A stretch of DNA of 64,000 nucleotides from Oncomelania hupensis (Eukaryota > Mollusca > Gastropoda > Littorinimorpha > Pomatiopsidae). Below, one piece after another: positions 1 through 14,424 of the stretch; position 1 is the first letter of the stretch, and every line of letters begins with the position of its first letter. The notes beneath the pieces are model-generated. The model was not told the origin of the DNA. It made no database searches and saw only the letters and a list, made by a program, of their open reading frames with translations. Both the position numbers and the translations under genes were made by a program. The stretch lies in the NCBI GenBank assembly GCA_036898135.1, contig CM072517.1:67737604-67801603 (forward strand). Direction: 5' to 3'.

Positions 1-136
1 TTCCGACTTCGCTTTCATTTATTCTTAGGAATATAGCTTGAAAAAGAAAAAGAAGAAAGATGAAGAAATAAGATAAAGAAGAAAAAGAAGAAGAAGAAGA
101 AGACATGAAGGGGATGCACAATACACAGTGTCCCTC

Positions 137-141
<5 letters not shown>

Positions 142-222
<81 letters not shown>
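142..222. repeat. (ATT)n microsatellite
   Basis: Near-perfect ATT trinucleotide tract of about 81 bp. It opens spurious reading frames encoding poly-Tyr or poly-Asn, which are not genes. Confidence 0.95.
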
Positions 223-224
<2 letters not shown>

Positions 225-1937
225 TACGCCTCAAAATATTCATCGCGCAACACTCAATTAAAAACATCCCACTATAGATACGCCAAGTCTTACATTTATA
301 ATTAATTATTTCACTGATCAAGCACGGATTGACATTATATTTTTTCTGTGACGTTTCCGGATCTTCAGACAGACACAATCTTCCACCCAACGTTGTCCGA
401 ACCTTCAATCACATTGATTTACTTACTGTTCCGGCAACATCTACACGAAGATCGCAGTTTTGGATGACACTGGGTTCGGTACTGTTGCACTCTACTGATC
501 TTGTTGTCTTCCATAATTATCACAGTTCCATAAATATCGAAGTATTTGCTTACATCACAGAAATTAGATATTACAGCTAAAAGTCTAGCGTTGATGCTAG
601 CACAGTACATGAACTATTTCAAAAGTCTCTTGCTTACGTTACACATCACAGAAATTAAATCAAAAAGCTACGGTAGTCTCCATACTTTACAGTTCAAAGT
701 CCTATCTTACACTTCTAGCTACACACATCACAGTCAATTTGACCACGAGGCTACGGCAGCCTCCATGGGAATCATAGTATATTGTACATACTTGTTCAAA
801 TTCGTCTTCAGCACGGTTACACATCTCAAAACATTATTATAGTTCTGAAGCCAGATTAGTTTCTTTGTAAGTCTGACAACTATTTTGTTTTATGCGTCGA
901 CATTTAAAAAAAAAAATTCCGCAATCCAACTGAAAATGAAATATTATATTACTGGTACCTAAGCATGCTTAATAGTTCTCTGACAACGAGCCCGTGTGAA
1001 CAGATTTAAAAACTGTGAACAGATTTAAAAACAGTAATTTACTAGGCTATAATTATAAACACCATTCAACGGACCTATAAGTAAATGTTAAATACATAAA
1101 TAAATAAACCTGTAGAAGACTTTGCTCTGTAATAGGCCTTATTCGAAAATGGGAGGTAACGAGTCTTTTTGTTTTGTTTTTTGTTACCTAGAGTTGTCCG
1201 GACGGACATCATCAGAGCATGTCGTCTCAGAACACTATGAAAACTACCCCGAGCTGCAAGCTTTTGTTCTGGAAGGAGGAAGTGGTGGCTGCAGGGCAGT
1301 GCAAGGCCGAACTAGCGGAGCTAGACAGGATTGCAACTGAAATTAACCTTTCGGTTGATTCCGTTAGGTTTGATGAAGGGTAGAGCAGAAATTATAGGCA
1401 AGAAACTGTGTTCATTGGAAAAGAATGTCCGCCCAACGTAGGACAACTCTGGACGCAACAATTTGGCAAGTCGGCCAAAGTTGTTTCCCCTCATATTTCC
1501 GAGCACAGTCTATGGCCAACGGAAACTGGAGAAATGCCAGGGTATTGCTTGCTACTACTACTACAACTACTACTAAAAAAAAGAAAAAGAAAAAAAATAT
1601 GATGACAACACACTAGTGCATGCACACAATATAAATAGTTGTTCGTGAAAAAAACAAACCAACGTTAAAACAACCTGCTGTTGATAATTAGAATCAAATT
1701 TTCCAAGCCAGGATAATTAATGCTGAGACAGAGGTTCCTAATTCCATAATAGTAATAATACAGTCCAATGTTCGGGCCAAAAGTATTACTCTGTCATCTA
1801 AAGTCAAACGACTGATTAAAAATTCTAGAGAAGAATACGGACGAAATAAACACATAGAAACACTTTACGTACAGAATTTACAAGCACTAGCACCTCGGTT
1901 TAAATTGTCAATACAAAAGTTAATTACAACAGCCTAT
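223..1937. other. Stretch without recognised gene
   Basis: Mostly AT-rich single-copy-looking DNA. Two short stretches read like decayed coding sequence on the + strand (about 1180-1340 and 1750-1930), but neither has a recognisable domain or convincing splice sites. No RNA gene was seen. Confidence 0.5.
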
Positions 1938-2235
1938 AATTCTTCTTCATCTTCTTCTAATCATTCTTCTTCTTCTTCTTCTTCTTCTTCTTCTTCTTCT
2001 TCTTCTTCTTCTTCTTCTTCTACTAATCATCCTCATTCTTTTTCTAATCGTCATCATTCTTCTTCTAATCGTCATTCTTCTTCTTCTTCTTCTTCTTCTT
2101 CTTCTTCTTCTTCTTCTTCTTCTTCTTCTTCTTCTTCTTCTTCTAATCATCATAACTATTCTTCTTCTTCTAATCATCATTCTTCTTCTAATCATTCTTC
2201 TTCTTCTTCTTCTTCTTCTTCTTCTTCTTCTTCTT

Positions 2236-2265
<30 letters not shown>
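1938..2265. repeat. (TTC)n compound microsatellite
   Basis: About 330 bp of TTC repeats broken by short TAATCATCA-type interruptions. It reads as poly-Ser on + and poly-Arg on -. One strand is pure pyrimidine in long blocks, so triplex (H-DNA) formation is possible. Not coding. Confidence 0.95.
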
Positions 2266-2266
<1 letters not shown>

Positions 2267-2323
2267 ATAACGCCTCCGGAATGTTGCTCAACTTGTTGTT
2301 GTGCTCAACTTTCTGCGAGCATA

Positions 2324-2656
2324 AAATGGCACACTGCCCGTAAGCATAAGAGGTACCACTGGCACACTGCCCGTAAGCATTAAGAGGTCACACTGGCACA
2401 CTGCCCCTAAGCATAAGAGGTTCCACTGGCACACTGCCCGTAAGCATAAGAGGTCCCACTGGCACACTGCCCCTAAGCATAAGAGGTCCCACTGGCACAC
2501 TGCCCCTAAGCATAAGAGGTCCCACTGGCACACTGCCCATAAGCATTAAGAGGTCCCACTGGCACACTGCATAAGCATAAGAGGTCTCACTGGCACACTG
2601 CCCGTAAGCATAAGAGGTCCCACTGGCACACTGCCCGTAAGCATAAGAGGTCCCAC
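2324..2656. repeat. 33-bp minisatellite
   Basis: About ten tandem copies of a unit of roughly 33 bp, containing CTGGCACACTGCCCGTAAGC followed by ATAAGAGGTCCCA. Copies differ by a few substitutions and small indels. The array ends exactly where a tRNA-derived SINE begins. Confidence 0.9.
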
Positions 2657-2878
2657 CGCCGTATCTCAGTGGTAGAGCGTTCGCCGGGCACACTCATGAA
2701 CCCAGGTTCGAAACCCGTCTGGGCAAGATAAAAAAGTGGCCATTTTCACCGTCCATCTTAGCAGTGTGATTGTTCTGGCGGTTCAGTGTTGAGTTCTCCT
2801 TGGGATGGTTATCCCCGTCTGCCATATCGCCAATGGTGGGTGCAGACGTTAAACTTCAATGTTCATTCGTTCATTCAA
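2657..2878 (+). mobile_element. tRNA-derived SINE (family C)
   Basis: The head has a tRNA-like A box (TCTCAGTGGTAGAGCG) and a B box (GGTTCGAAACC) at Pol III promoter spacing. The body runs to a 3' stem (GTCTGC...GCAGAC) followed by GTTAAACTTCAATG and a TTCATTCG-type tail. The words AAGCATAAGA occur on both sides and may be a target-site duplication, but the left copy lies inside the minisatellite, so this is uncertain. Confidence 0.75.
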
Positions 2879-3212
2879 GCATAAGAACATCATCAGAATG
2901 TGTTTAATGTGTTCATCTTACAAATGCTGTACATTGTGTATGCACACACCGATATATTATTTTATCAGTGGCCTTGGCCAAAAATCAACAAAATAAAATG
3001 TTTCGGGTGCTCAACAAGAAGATGACGTAGCACCAGCTACACAAATACAGTATTTGTATTTGTTACAAGTATACATTAAATTGTCCAACTTGACTGATAT
3101 AACCGTTAGAAGAGGTTAACACAGAATGATTGATTAATCAGTTGATGGGTTGATTGATTGCTCAGAAATGTTGGTGAAATTTGTTTGTTTGTTTCTTTTT
3201 TAGTTTTTTGTC
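2879..3212. other. Spacer, nothing recognised
   Basis: AT-rich sequence between the SINE and the RTE fragment. No gene or repeat signature was seen. Confidence 0.5.
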
Positions 3213-4090
3213 TCAACATCTTCCTAGAGCGCATCATGTTAGATGCCCTTGCAGATCAACAAGGCACAGTCATCATAGGGGGTAGAGAAATCTCCAACCT
3301 CCGTTTTGCGGATGATATTGATGGATTGGATGGAGAGGAACAAGAACAGCTGGTACAGAGGCCTGACACCACCTATGGAATGGAAGTAAATGCAGAGAAG
3401 ACCAAAATGATGACCAACAACACCAATGGCATCAACATGGACATCGAACTCCAAGGCCAATCCATCAACACAGTGCATAGCTTCAAATATTTAGGAGCCA
3501 TTGTATCAGACAATGGGTCCCAAAAGGAAGTTCTCTCCAGGATCGCACAAACAACTGCGGCCCTGACAAGGTTGAAGCCCATTTGGAAAGACAGGACCAT
3601 CAGTCTACATTCCAAGGTAAGTCTGCTGCACTCTCTTGTCATCTCCATCTTCCTATACGCTTGCGAAACATGGACCTACAACGAAGAATACAAAGCATGG
3701 AGATGAGCTGCTACAGAAGACTTCTGGGCATTTCCTATACCCAGCACATCACCAACAACGAAATCCGTCAGACCATCACACAATCCATTGGACAATACGA
3801 TGACATGCTCACAGTGGTAAAGAAACGGAAACTCCGATGGTATAGCCACATCACCAGAGCATCAAGCCTTGCAAAGACCATCCTGCAAGGGACGGTGCTA
3901 GGAGGCAGAAGAGGAGGGAGACAGAAAAAAGAGGTGGGAGGACAACATTCGAGAATGGACTGGGTTGACACTGAGCTAAGCCATGAAGGTTGCTGAGGAC
4001 AGAGAAAGATGGAGTACTCTGGTCAAACGATCATCTTTTTTGCCCCAACTACCTTCGAGTTACGTGATAGGATAGGACAGGATAGGATTC
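3213..4090 (+). pseudogene. RTE (BovB-type) LINE, 3' fragment
   Basis: 5'-truncated LINE fragment. Its translation covers the end of the reverse transcriptase, starting with the motif NIFLERIM and then FADDIDG (catalytic motif C), and the C-terminal domain (KKRKLRWY, ILQGTV, DRERW). It ends in the family's 3' tail of ATAGG pentamers at 4062-4090. Compared with the copy at 29018-31235 it lacks about 15-18 nt near 3677 and has frameshifts, so it is dead. Assignment to RTE rests on the overall RT and C-terminal pattern shared with BovB elements. Confidence 0.85.
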
Positions 4091-4819
4091 TTTTTCTAGT
4101 TCGAATGAAAGCCGTGAGAAGTCTTTCTCACATAATTTTTTGGGGTCATAATTCCATTTAATATTTAATTTATTTTAATTGAACGTGAATTATGGTCAAT
4201 TTGTTTAATGCCCCAGTTCATTGTTAAGTAGTGGTATTTTTTATAACTTAAAATAATTTTTAAAAGTTTAACATCGAAATATCTAGGCAATAATCTTTGG
4301 AAGGAAGATGGCGACATGAAAAACGGTTAAAAATACTGTTTACCTTAACCTTAAAAACAACAACATAGATTCACCTCTAAAAAAAATTCTTAAATGGTTT
4401 TGCTGTTAAACAGCATTTTAAATAGCTATACATTTTATTCTTTGGAAACATTGCAATTTTCTAAAATAAGAAACAAATAATTACATTTGAATAAATGTAT
4501 ACAAAGAATTATATAAAAAGGTCTATTAGGAAATGTTTTGTTGATGTCTACGGGAACAGAACCAAATAACAATGAGCATTGGGTGCTTCTTCCTCGTTGA
4601 TGTTGTTGTTGTTATTGTTGTTGTTGATGTCTATTTTTGTTATTAATCTTTTTCTTTTTGATGCATCCCTTTTTTAGAATTCATTTTTAATCGTAATGAT
4701 TTTCTTTTTGGGTGTGTGAATGTGTGAGAATTTCGCTTTGAACCGATTTTTAAATAGGAAAAAGCGCTATTTAAATATCCTTATTATTTTGACTATGATT
4801 ATTATTATTACAATTGTTG

Positions 4820-4822
<3 letters not shown>
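4091..4822. other. AT-rich stretch without gene
   Basis: About 730 bp of AT-rich DNA with short GTT runs near 4600. Nothing coding was recognised. Confidence 0.5.

Positions 4823-4896
<74 letters not shown>
4823..4896. repeat. (ATT)n microsatellite
   Basis: Uninterrupted ATT tract of about 74 bp, preceded by a shorter degenerate ATT/GTT run. Confidence 0.95.
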
Positions 4897-7219
4897 GTTA
4901 TATTGTGTAGGATTGTGGGTAATAATTGTGTTTATTTCTACTTTCAGGGCGACAAAGTTATTTTAAAGTATAAGGTGTGTATGTGTGTGTAAGGTTTGTG
5001 TGTGTGTGGGAAGAGGTGAAAGGGGGAAGGGATTGAGGGGACGGTGTGCACGAGTGTTGTGTGAATCATACAAAATGCGGAAGGCATCACACGCTGGTTT
5101 TTTTCCCCTCAAATTGTTTTTTTTTAATTTAATTTTTTAAATATATTTTTTTGTCGGCGTGTGGGTGGGGTCAGGGGCAGTGAGGGGTGGTATTGTCATT
5201 TGTTTGTTTGTTGTTATTTTGATTACACTGTGCACTGACAATTCGCCATTGGGAAAATAAAGTTTTTTTGACAATTTGACTTAGGCTAATTCTTCCACTG
5301 AGGCTTTGTGTTTGATAGTTTAGTTGTTGTTGCTGCTACTGTTGTTGTTTCAGCTGTTGTTGTAGTTGTTGATGATTACGCATTTATTTGCTTCAATGCA
5401 TCCTCTCTATATAAAAAAAGAGATCTTTTCTACAATCTTGATTCTCAAGGTGGCGAAAAAGTTGAATATCATTTGCGGATGTTGTAAAATATTATTCGTA
5501 TGTCTACACATTCCAATTATCGTAGAATGTTAATGTGTTGTAGCGAAGAACTATTCCAGAAAAAGCAAGAAACTCAAAATAATGAACCTCTTACAAAAAA
5601 CCAACAACGCATTTAAAACATACGAACGTTCTATACAAAAGAGAGATTTCAACACAGATTCTCCGAAATAAAACTTGTTTTCTCGACCTGCAGCTTCATT
5701 AACCAAGGTTTCCTTTTCGTCCTTCATAATAACAAAGAACGCTGTGTTGTTTGTTTTATGACTTGCAGAAAGAATGAAGGACAGTCATTTCAAAATGACA
5801 ATATGTTCCGAACATGGGCGTCCTTGTCTTCAGGAAATGCAGTGCACAAAACTTCTTCAAATGAAACCGTTACTGTTGCAAACTTCCCAAATCAAAGAAA
5901 GTTTGCAGAAATTCGAAAAGTGAACTAATGCATAAGTAGCTACTTTGTTTTCTTTATTTGTATAAAGTTCAAATCGTGAATTAAATAATTTATTATTTGG
6001 GTAGCACTCATTTAAGGCTTGTGCTTCTGTGCACCCTGATGTTTTGCCTTGCGTTATTATCTGGTTTGTTGACTAAATTTATGTTTAAACCAAACAGTGA
6101 AAAAAATATGTACGATGTCAAGTTTTTAATGCAAAGAATACCTGCCGTAATCTGCTAAACCAATCTAACTCCCCAAATCCGTAACAATGTGTTCCTGATC
6201 AGTCATCTGCTTTGCATCAACAATATTGGTAACTTACCACTAAGATTGGTCCAAAAAGTAATGCATGAAACTGTCAACTTGTTATATTATTATAGGTAAG
6301 TGTAATTTTAAGCCGAATCAAAGTTAGAATTTGCCACACACGCAGATATATACCTTTTCCCAAAAGTAAGGATTCATTCGTGCAAAGTGTAATGCATTCT
6401 AAATTTTGCTGTCAAATCATAACGCAAATACTAAGAAATCGAAGAGTGTTATATCTGCACAAAATTGTAATACTTGAAATTGCAGTAAACACTGAAAAAT
6501 GTTTATGACTTCTTCAGAAGCTGCCAAACTTTGTCCAACTCGCAACAAGTCCACACTCCATTGCTGTACGAACTAAGCTATGGCTTTGAAATCGCCCTTC
6601 CGTTTCTCCATTTCTTACAACGATCTGAACTAAATCGCTGTGCCACGGGTATTACTACTGGATGACATTTCACAAGCGGACTCAAACAATATAGAAAATC
6701 CCAAAACTTTCGTAAATCGAGGCAAGTTTCACACAGCAAGATTCACTTTCGTATTCATGCAATGGCCGCCTTCAGTAGCAACAGTCAGCTGTCTTCGGGA
6801 CCCTATTCAGAATTTTAGCTTTTTTATTTTCCTGATTTGAATTCCCTAAGTGAATATTTGATTGAGTTTGTTTTGAGAGTTGTTTAAAGCGCAGAAAGCA
6901 CGTCGATTGATTGTGAAAACAAAATAGAAATACGTATGCACTAGTGTCAAATCGCACTAGCACTATCTTTAAAGTTTTTTTCAAAACATGATGGAAATGA
7001 AAACCTAAATGCACATGCGCGTTGAGCCGTACGATAGAATATGAACATGCCTGTAATCGCCTTATGACACAAAACATAGGTATGAGTGTAATATCGCACC
7101 AGTGGACATCCTATGAAGTGAGTATCGAAATGCAGTTATGTTGATCTAGAAACTATCACTAACTTCAGTCGTTTCGAAAAACAATTTTTGTTAAATAAAA
7201 AACGAGATGGGGGAAGAGG

Positions 7220-7220
<1 letters not shown>
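4897..7220. other. 2.3 kb without recognised gene
   Basis: AT-rich DNA with GT- and GTT-rich patches. The open frames at 6640-6840 (+) and 6772-7077 (-) are short, overlap each other and show no domain or splice context, so I do not call them genes. Confidence 0.5.

Positions 7221-7270
<50 letters not shown>
7221..7270. repeat. (AAC)n microsatellite
   Basis: About 50 bp of AAC repeats. Confidence 0.95.
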
Positions 7271-7513
7271 AGTTTAGGTTTTGAATGTTAGTTTTGATTT
7301 AACGTCTTTTTGCCGAAATGATTTTAGTCTTATTTCTTTTGTCAGAGCTAGCATTGTGATGGAGGTGCTCATCCCATCTTCCATCTTTGCTTTACATCGC
7401 CGTTTTAAAATGAACCAGGTACCCCAACAGTCCTAAATGTTTAATATCAACTTCATGTTTTTGTTTCCTTTGTAACCTCCTTACGCCATCCACCACCGTG
7501 GTACAAAACCTCT

Positions 7514-7857
7514 AATGGGCTTCACCCAATTAGTGGGGTTCACCCAAGTAGTGAGCTTCACCCAAATAGTGGGCTACACCCAATTAATGGGCTTCACCCA
7601 AGTAGTGGGCTTAACACAAGTAGTGGGCTTCACCCAATTAGTGGGCTTCACCCAATTAATGGGCTTCACCCAATTAGTGGGCTTTATCCCATTAATGGGC
7701 TTCACCCAAGTAGTGGGCTTCACCCAAGTAGTGGGCTTCACCCAATTAATGGGCTTCACCCAAGTAGTGGGCTTCACCCAAATAGTGGGCTTCACCCAAG
7801 TAGTGGGCTTCACCCAAATAGTGGGCTTCATCCAAGTAGTGGGTTCCACCCAATTAG
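7514..7857. repeat. 18-bp minisatellite
   Basis: About 19 tandem copies of an 18-bp unit, GGGCTTCACCCAAGTAGT. Variants alternate GTA, TTA and ATA at one site. Because 18 is divisible by 3, the array is open on both strands (GFTQVV-like on +, KPTTWV-like on -). No splice or promoter context supports translation. Confidence 0.95.
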
Positions 7858-7904
7858 ACTAAAGGGATCCCATGTTGACCACGTCCCCCTCGAAAGATCC
7901 TTTT

Positions 7905-8035
7905 ACCATTCACGGTGAGTGTTGCCCCATTGAAAAAAAAGATTACCAAAAAACACTATTTCCAAAGCATAGTTATTTTTATAATAAATACATTCCGTAT
8001 TTGTGTGCCTATTCATAGCAACAGTCGATGGCTAG
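7905..8035 (+). repeat. Dispersed repeat, copy 1 (family W)
   Basis: The segment starting TTCACGGTGAGTGTTGCC matches 27966-28096 inside the inverted-repeat element at 27549-28888. Shared words include TTTCCAAA, TTTTTATAA, ATACATTCC and CCTATTCA/CGTCTATTA. The shared GTGAGTG looks like a splice donor. Probably a decayed fragment of the same transposon family. Confidence 0.5.
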
Positions 8036-8410
8036 CCAGCCAACATTGTGGAGCTAAAAATAGCAGATACCGAAGCCGGTAAGAGACAGAACCCGTAACA
8101 AACATTGCTCGTAATGTATTTTCATTTCAGGTTGATAAAATAGACTCTACCCCACCTCAAACCGCGTAGGTCACTTAGAAACAGGGTCAAAGGTCACACG
8201 GCTATGGTATCGATGTACCGTTTAAAACAGGGGAAATCACTCCCTGTCAGAAAAAACAAACTAAATTGGAAAATTCAAACTTTAGCGGCTGGTTTGAGAA
8301 ACGAAAGCCTCCTTTATCATTGTGTAATGTAATAACAATGCGATGAGGGTAAATCCGTTTTCTCCAAAAATAAACAAAACCTTCAAATTGGGTCCTTATA
8401 TATAAAGAAC

Positions 8411-8433
8411 TAACCCTAACCCTAACCCTAACT
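8411..8433. repeat. Interstitial telomere-like repeat
   Basis: Between three and four tandem CCCTAA units (TTAGGG on the other strand), the common metazoan telomere motif, within otherwise ordinary DNA. Confidence 0.85.
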
Positions 8434-8663
8434 AGAGAGGACGAAGGGAATGCCTGCACGCAGGCACTTCGACCAAATGTTTGGACGCCGGATAATCCTG
8501 AAAAAGGTGTTTCACACTAATGTAGCGACCACCATTGTGCGTGATCACTACAGCTAAATCAACCTTTAGTAAATTTAAATACTAGAGAGTTTGAGACAAA
8601 CCAAATTAACGACCTGGTAGACTGGCTTGGTCCTTCCAAATACTATTTTCCACATTCTGCAGA

Positions 8664-8724
<61 letters not shown>
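8664..8724. repeat. (CTA)n microsatellite
   Basis: Perfect CTA repeat of about 61 bp. Confidence 0.95.
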
Positions 8725-9315
8725 AAAACCACCACCTCGCCACATCCTTGGAACTAAATAATTTCACTAATTGATTTATTGATTAATTGATTTAATTAAG
8801 GAAAGCAATTTGAAGTTGAACTCACGATACTTCGAAAATATTACAGACTGACTGACATCTAGTGGAAACATACCGACATATAGCTTTAAAACAATTTAGG
8901 CCTCATATATTGTTTGTTGGTATCTGTCTTTTTAAAATAACTGGCATCGGTAATAATTTGGATAGTTAGGCCTACATCGTTCGGGTGTTGACATTTGGCA
9001 AGAATGAAAAAATGGCCGCAAGAGTGTCCGTGATTCATTTGCGCCTGGGTTAGCGGAAGTACAGGAAGGGTTTTGGGCCCCTTCAAATCCACCTCCGATT
9101 CCAAAAGAGCGGGGTTGAACGTACAATGGCCGTTTAAAAAAAAAAGATGTGCTGTCTCAGCTGTCCTCTGTATGCATACAAATGATAGTGAAATTAACAT
9201 TGGAGAATTTAAATATAAAGAAGAAAACGGTTTTATTTAAGTTGTTGGTTATTATTGTTGTTGTTATTGTTTTTGCTTTTGTTGTTGTTGTTAGGTTACA
9301 TCTTTTTAATAGCTT
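8725..9315. other. Stretch without recognised gene
   Basis: Two overlapping short - strand frames (8886-9200 and 8932-9126) exist but show no domain. Nothing is called. Confidence 0.4.
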
Positions 9316-9390
9316 TTCTTCTTCTTCTTCTTCTTCTTCTTCTTCTTCTTCTTCTTCTTCTTCTTCTTCTTCTTCTTCTTCTTCTTCTTC
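9316..9390. repeat. (TTC)n microsatellite
   Basis: Pure TTC tract of about 75 bp; it reads as poly-Ser. Confidence 0.95.
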
Positions 9391-9797
9391 GTTTGCTTCT
9401 TCTTAATTGAAATTGTCCAATAACTCTATCAACAGGCCTGAAAACGTAATGACTGATTAATTAATTGATTGCTTGTATGATTGATGACAAATATTGGAGC
9501 GGGGAAGTAGAGAGACAGCGAACTGCCCTAATGTGGAAATAGTATTACTAATTAAAACAATTTGTAGAGTGACTCTGAAGCGCAAATATTTCACACACAT
9601 ACAAAAAAACAAGCTTGTTAGGATATGTAATACTTTGTCCGCTGAACAATGTTTTAATTGATTAATCTATATTTATTTATCTATTTATGCATTGTATGCT
9701 TGTTTGTTTATGCTTTCAATGTTGTCCTTGCTGGTAATGTATGACTTAAGCTGTGACTTCAGTTTCATTTTTAAATGTTTAAGGGTTTTGTTTTGGA

Positions 9798-10010
9798 AGA
9801 GGAAAAAGAAAAGAAAAGAAAAGAAAAGAAAGAAAGAAAGAAAGAAGACAGAAAGAAAGAAAGACATGAAAAGTGGCACATACAGAACAAGAAATATTCA
9901 AATTGAAGGAAGAGGAGAAGGAGGAGGAGGAGGAAGAAGAAGAAGAAGAAGAAGAAGAAGAAGAAGAAAAGAAGAAGAAGAAGAAGAAGAAGAAGAAGAA
10001 GAAGAAGAAA
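9798..10010. repeat. Purine-only tract: AAAGA, AGAA and GAA repeats
   Basis: A chain of short purine-only repeats (AAAGA, then AAAG, then GAAGAA blocks), with one unique interruption around 9850-9905. The open frames are low-complexity Lys/Glu/Arg. Confidence 0.9.
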
Positions 10011-10257
10011 GACAACAATAACAACATCAACAACAAGTACAACAATAACAATGTACCTGAGATTAGAGGTGGGTGGAGGGAGGGGGGGGGGCAGGAGGGG
10101 CGGGGAAGTAAACGAAGAACAATAAATTTAGTTCATAATTATTGACAAAAAAAAAAGAGAGATAATAATGCTGGAAATCCAAGAAAGCATTCAAGCTAAT
10201 TTAAATAAACATAAAAATTAAAAAAAAACAAGATTTTAATGTTGAGTTCAAAATAAA

Positions 10258-10299
10258 TAATCATCATCATCATCACCATCGTCATCATAATCATCATCG

Positions 10300-10375
<76 letters not shown>

Positions 10376-10455
10376 TATCATCATCATTATCATTATCATT
10401 ATCATTATCATAATCATCATCATCATCACTGTTACATCATCATCATTATCATCAT
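10258..10455. repeat. (CAT)n microsatellite
   Basis: About 200 bp of CAT repeats with ATT and CGT variants; it reads as poly-Met on the - strand. Confidence 0.95.
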
Positions 10456-11120
10456 CTTCAAACATCTATCCTCCTCCTTCAATTTCATCTTACTTACCCT
10501 CTGCCAGTGTTGCTGCTGCTGTGAGCCACAGCACCTTCGCCGATGAGCGACGACGGCGATAATGAAGTCTTGGACACACGACATGGCTTTTTTTGTGCTA
10601 ACGATAACAGATCACACAAAACACTGGCATTAAAATAACCACAGTGGAACTATCTATCTCCTCTGTTTTAAAATGGCAGTACTAGGCGATTGGTATAGCT
10701 ATAATATATTTTTTGGTTTCACTAACGCTCTTCCTGATTCAATGAGTAATTATGATTGCCCCTATCAAGTCCGAGGGAACATTGCTGCCGCAAGTTCCTG
10801 CTTCAATGACGAAACTCGACAATCCCCTTTTTGCAGTTTTGGGGTTCACTGGTAACATCCTTGATTTATTTTTAAAACGGAGTATTTTAGACTGCTCTGG
10901 ACCCACGCCTACACGATTGAGGTAGGTATATTATATCTTCCTACTTGCAGGGCCTAGAGATAGTTGTGTGTAAGTGTGTGTGCATGCTATGCATGGACTA
11001 TACATAGTGCTATGCTGTCTCGTCACAGCTATTCAGGCTGATTTGTGATAAGACTGTTAGGCCTACATTTTCCACATTCGTGGGTCAGTTGATAAACAAA
11101 AATACAGATATATCAGAGAG
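10456..11120. other. Stretch with one weak candidate exon
   Basis: On the - strand, 10586-10498 is bounded by an acceptor-like AAAAAAAG and a strong donor GTAAGTAAG, with an ATG just inside. I found no homology for the 29 codons, so it is only a possibility. The rest holds nothing recognised. Confidence 0.2.
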
Positions 11121-11122
11121 AT

Positions 11123-11168
<46 letters not shown>
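11121..11168. repeat. (GA)n microsatellite
   Basis: About 48 bp of GA dinucleotides, followed by a G-rich purine tract to about 11235. Confidence 0.95.
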
Positions 11169-11169
<1 letters not shown>

Positions 11170-11339
11170 CTGAGGGAGGGTAGGGGGTAGAGGATGGGAG
11201 AGCTGAGAGAGGGAGGGAGGGGGAGGAGGAGGGAGAGTTTGTTTGCACTCTAGCGAAGTTCCTGATTAGGTAATTGTTAGAATCCCCTTTACAACCTGAC
11301 AGTAATGGTATATACACGTATATCTTGCCTCTCCTTCTC

Positions 11340-11386
11340 AGACAAAGTCCCCTATGACGCTTATGTGTCTGGGGACGTAAATGTAC

Positions 11387-11436
<50 letters not shown>
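11340..11436 (+). mobile_element. LINE/SINE 3' tail: stem-loop plus (AATC)n
   Basis: A short hairpin (GTCCCC ... GGGGAC) is followed by GTAAATGTACTC and about eleven AATC repeats. The same pattern, GTCC-loop-GGAC then TAAA and a CAAT/ATCA tail, recurs at 31414, 40805, 44632 and 61265. It fits the 3' end of a family mobilised by one LINE reverse transcriptase. Confidence 0.6.
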
Positions 11437-11699
11437 TCCTTCTCACAACTGGAAGGGGAGGAGAAGTTTAAGGCTCACACCCTCCGTAACCCATAACTGC
11501 AGATGGGGACCACCTTCCCAGGGAAGATTGGTTAGGGACCCGAATCCACACTGAACCACCAGTGTCATCATACTGCAAAAAACAGACAGTGAACAATGAC
11601 CACATTTATCTTTCCCTTAATATATATTTAAAAACCCAAAAACATTGCCCTCTGATCGCCCTTTCCGCTCTAGAATAGTCACATTAAAAAGAAATGAAA

Positions 11700-11872
11700 G
11701 AGATTACTCCTATATAGCGCACTTATAAGCTCAGAGAGCTTCTCAAAGCGCTGGCCACTACTATCCAGCAATCACAAAATAGTTTGCTGAAATCAGGATT
11801 CGAATCCAGGTCGCCCGAGACGCACGTGCACAAGTCGTGCGCTCTGACGACTGAGCTGTCCCTACCAATGTA
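11700..11872 (-). mobile_element. tRNA-derived SINE (family D)
   Basis: Read on the - strand: a tRNA-like head with A box (GCTCAGTCGTCAGAGCG) and B box (GATTCGAATCC), a body with CAGCAAACTAT and CAGCGCTTTGAGAAGCTC, and the 3' end GTGCGCTATATAGGAGTAATC. The same body and end occur at 18345-18500. The CGCTATATAA end matches the L2-type LINE 3' end in this window, suggesting L2-driven mobilisation. Confidence 0.8.
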
Positions 11873-13588
<1,716 letters not shown>

Positions 13589-13618
13589 ATGTCTAAGTCT
13601 CTGTCTGTCTGTCTGTCA

Positions 13619-13685
<67 letters not shown>
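13589..13685. repeat. CTGT to (TC)n compound microsatellite
   Basis: CTGT units followed by about 54 bp of TC dinucleotides. Confidence 0.95.
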
Positions 13686-13687
<2 letters not shown>

Positions 13688-14424
13688 GGAAGAACAATTA
13701 GTTAATCATTGTTTATCTAGCGGATTGCACAGAGCCGAATCAGGACCACCTAGGAAGAACAAACCGCGAGTAGGGGATCGGCAACCATAACATGTCAGTC
13801 TACAATTCCTAAAGTAGGCTATAACCAAACTTTGAATTAGTAGCCTACCGTATTCCCACTGTTAAGCGCCACTGAACTGCAAATCTACCTACAAGCATAT
13901 CAGGCTAAAATGCCCCTAGATTTTCATTCACAACTCTCACAGAATCCACAGTTCACCCAATTCTCCACTTGCATAGTTCACAACTCCAAACCATGAAACC
14001 GTGCTCAGGGCTGTAAACCGTATATCTCGTTTCACGCATTTCATTTACCGAAGAAGGAATATTGCATTTACTATTTTTTAACACACACACACACACACAC
14101 ACTCACAAAAAACTGCAGGTATACACTAATAATATCGTCACTTGCACTCTAGGGGCATTTCCAGAATAATATGTCGATCAAAAACACAAGTGCATTCTGA
14201 TTGGTCGATGCCAGTTTCTCGCCGCGCGCTCGTCGCAATCAGGTAACTTCCTGGAAAGAGAGGCCGATTGCCAATGATATAATCTAATTCCCCTTAATGC
14301 CACCGGCCGCGATAACTAGTCACAAATGGATTTTGTTTATTCGTGCTTGTTGGTCCGAGGTTAAAAAAGCATCAGCGATTATATTTATTTTGTTTTCTGT
14401 GTCTTGTATCACAGCCACGTCACA
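13686..14424. other. Stretch without recognised gene
   Basis: Single-copy-looking DNA with an AC tract at 14082-14102. No coding signal was recognised. Confidence 0.45.

Noticed and set aside
7514..7857. A 115-codon GFTQVV repeat frame
   Set aside because: It is an 18-bp minisatellite open on both strands; no splice site, promoter or homology supports a protein.
10498..10586. Candidate - strand exon with strong donor GTAAGTAAG
   Set aside because: Only 29 codons, no homology, no partner exon; kept as a possibility only.
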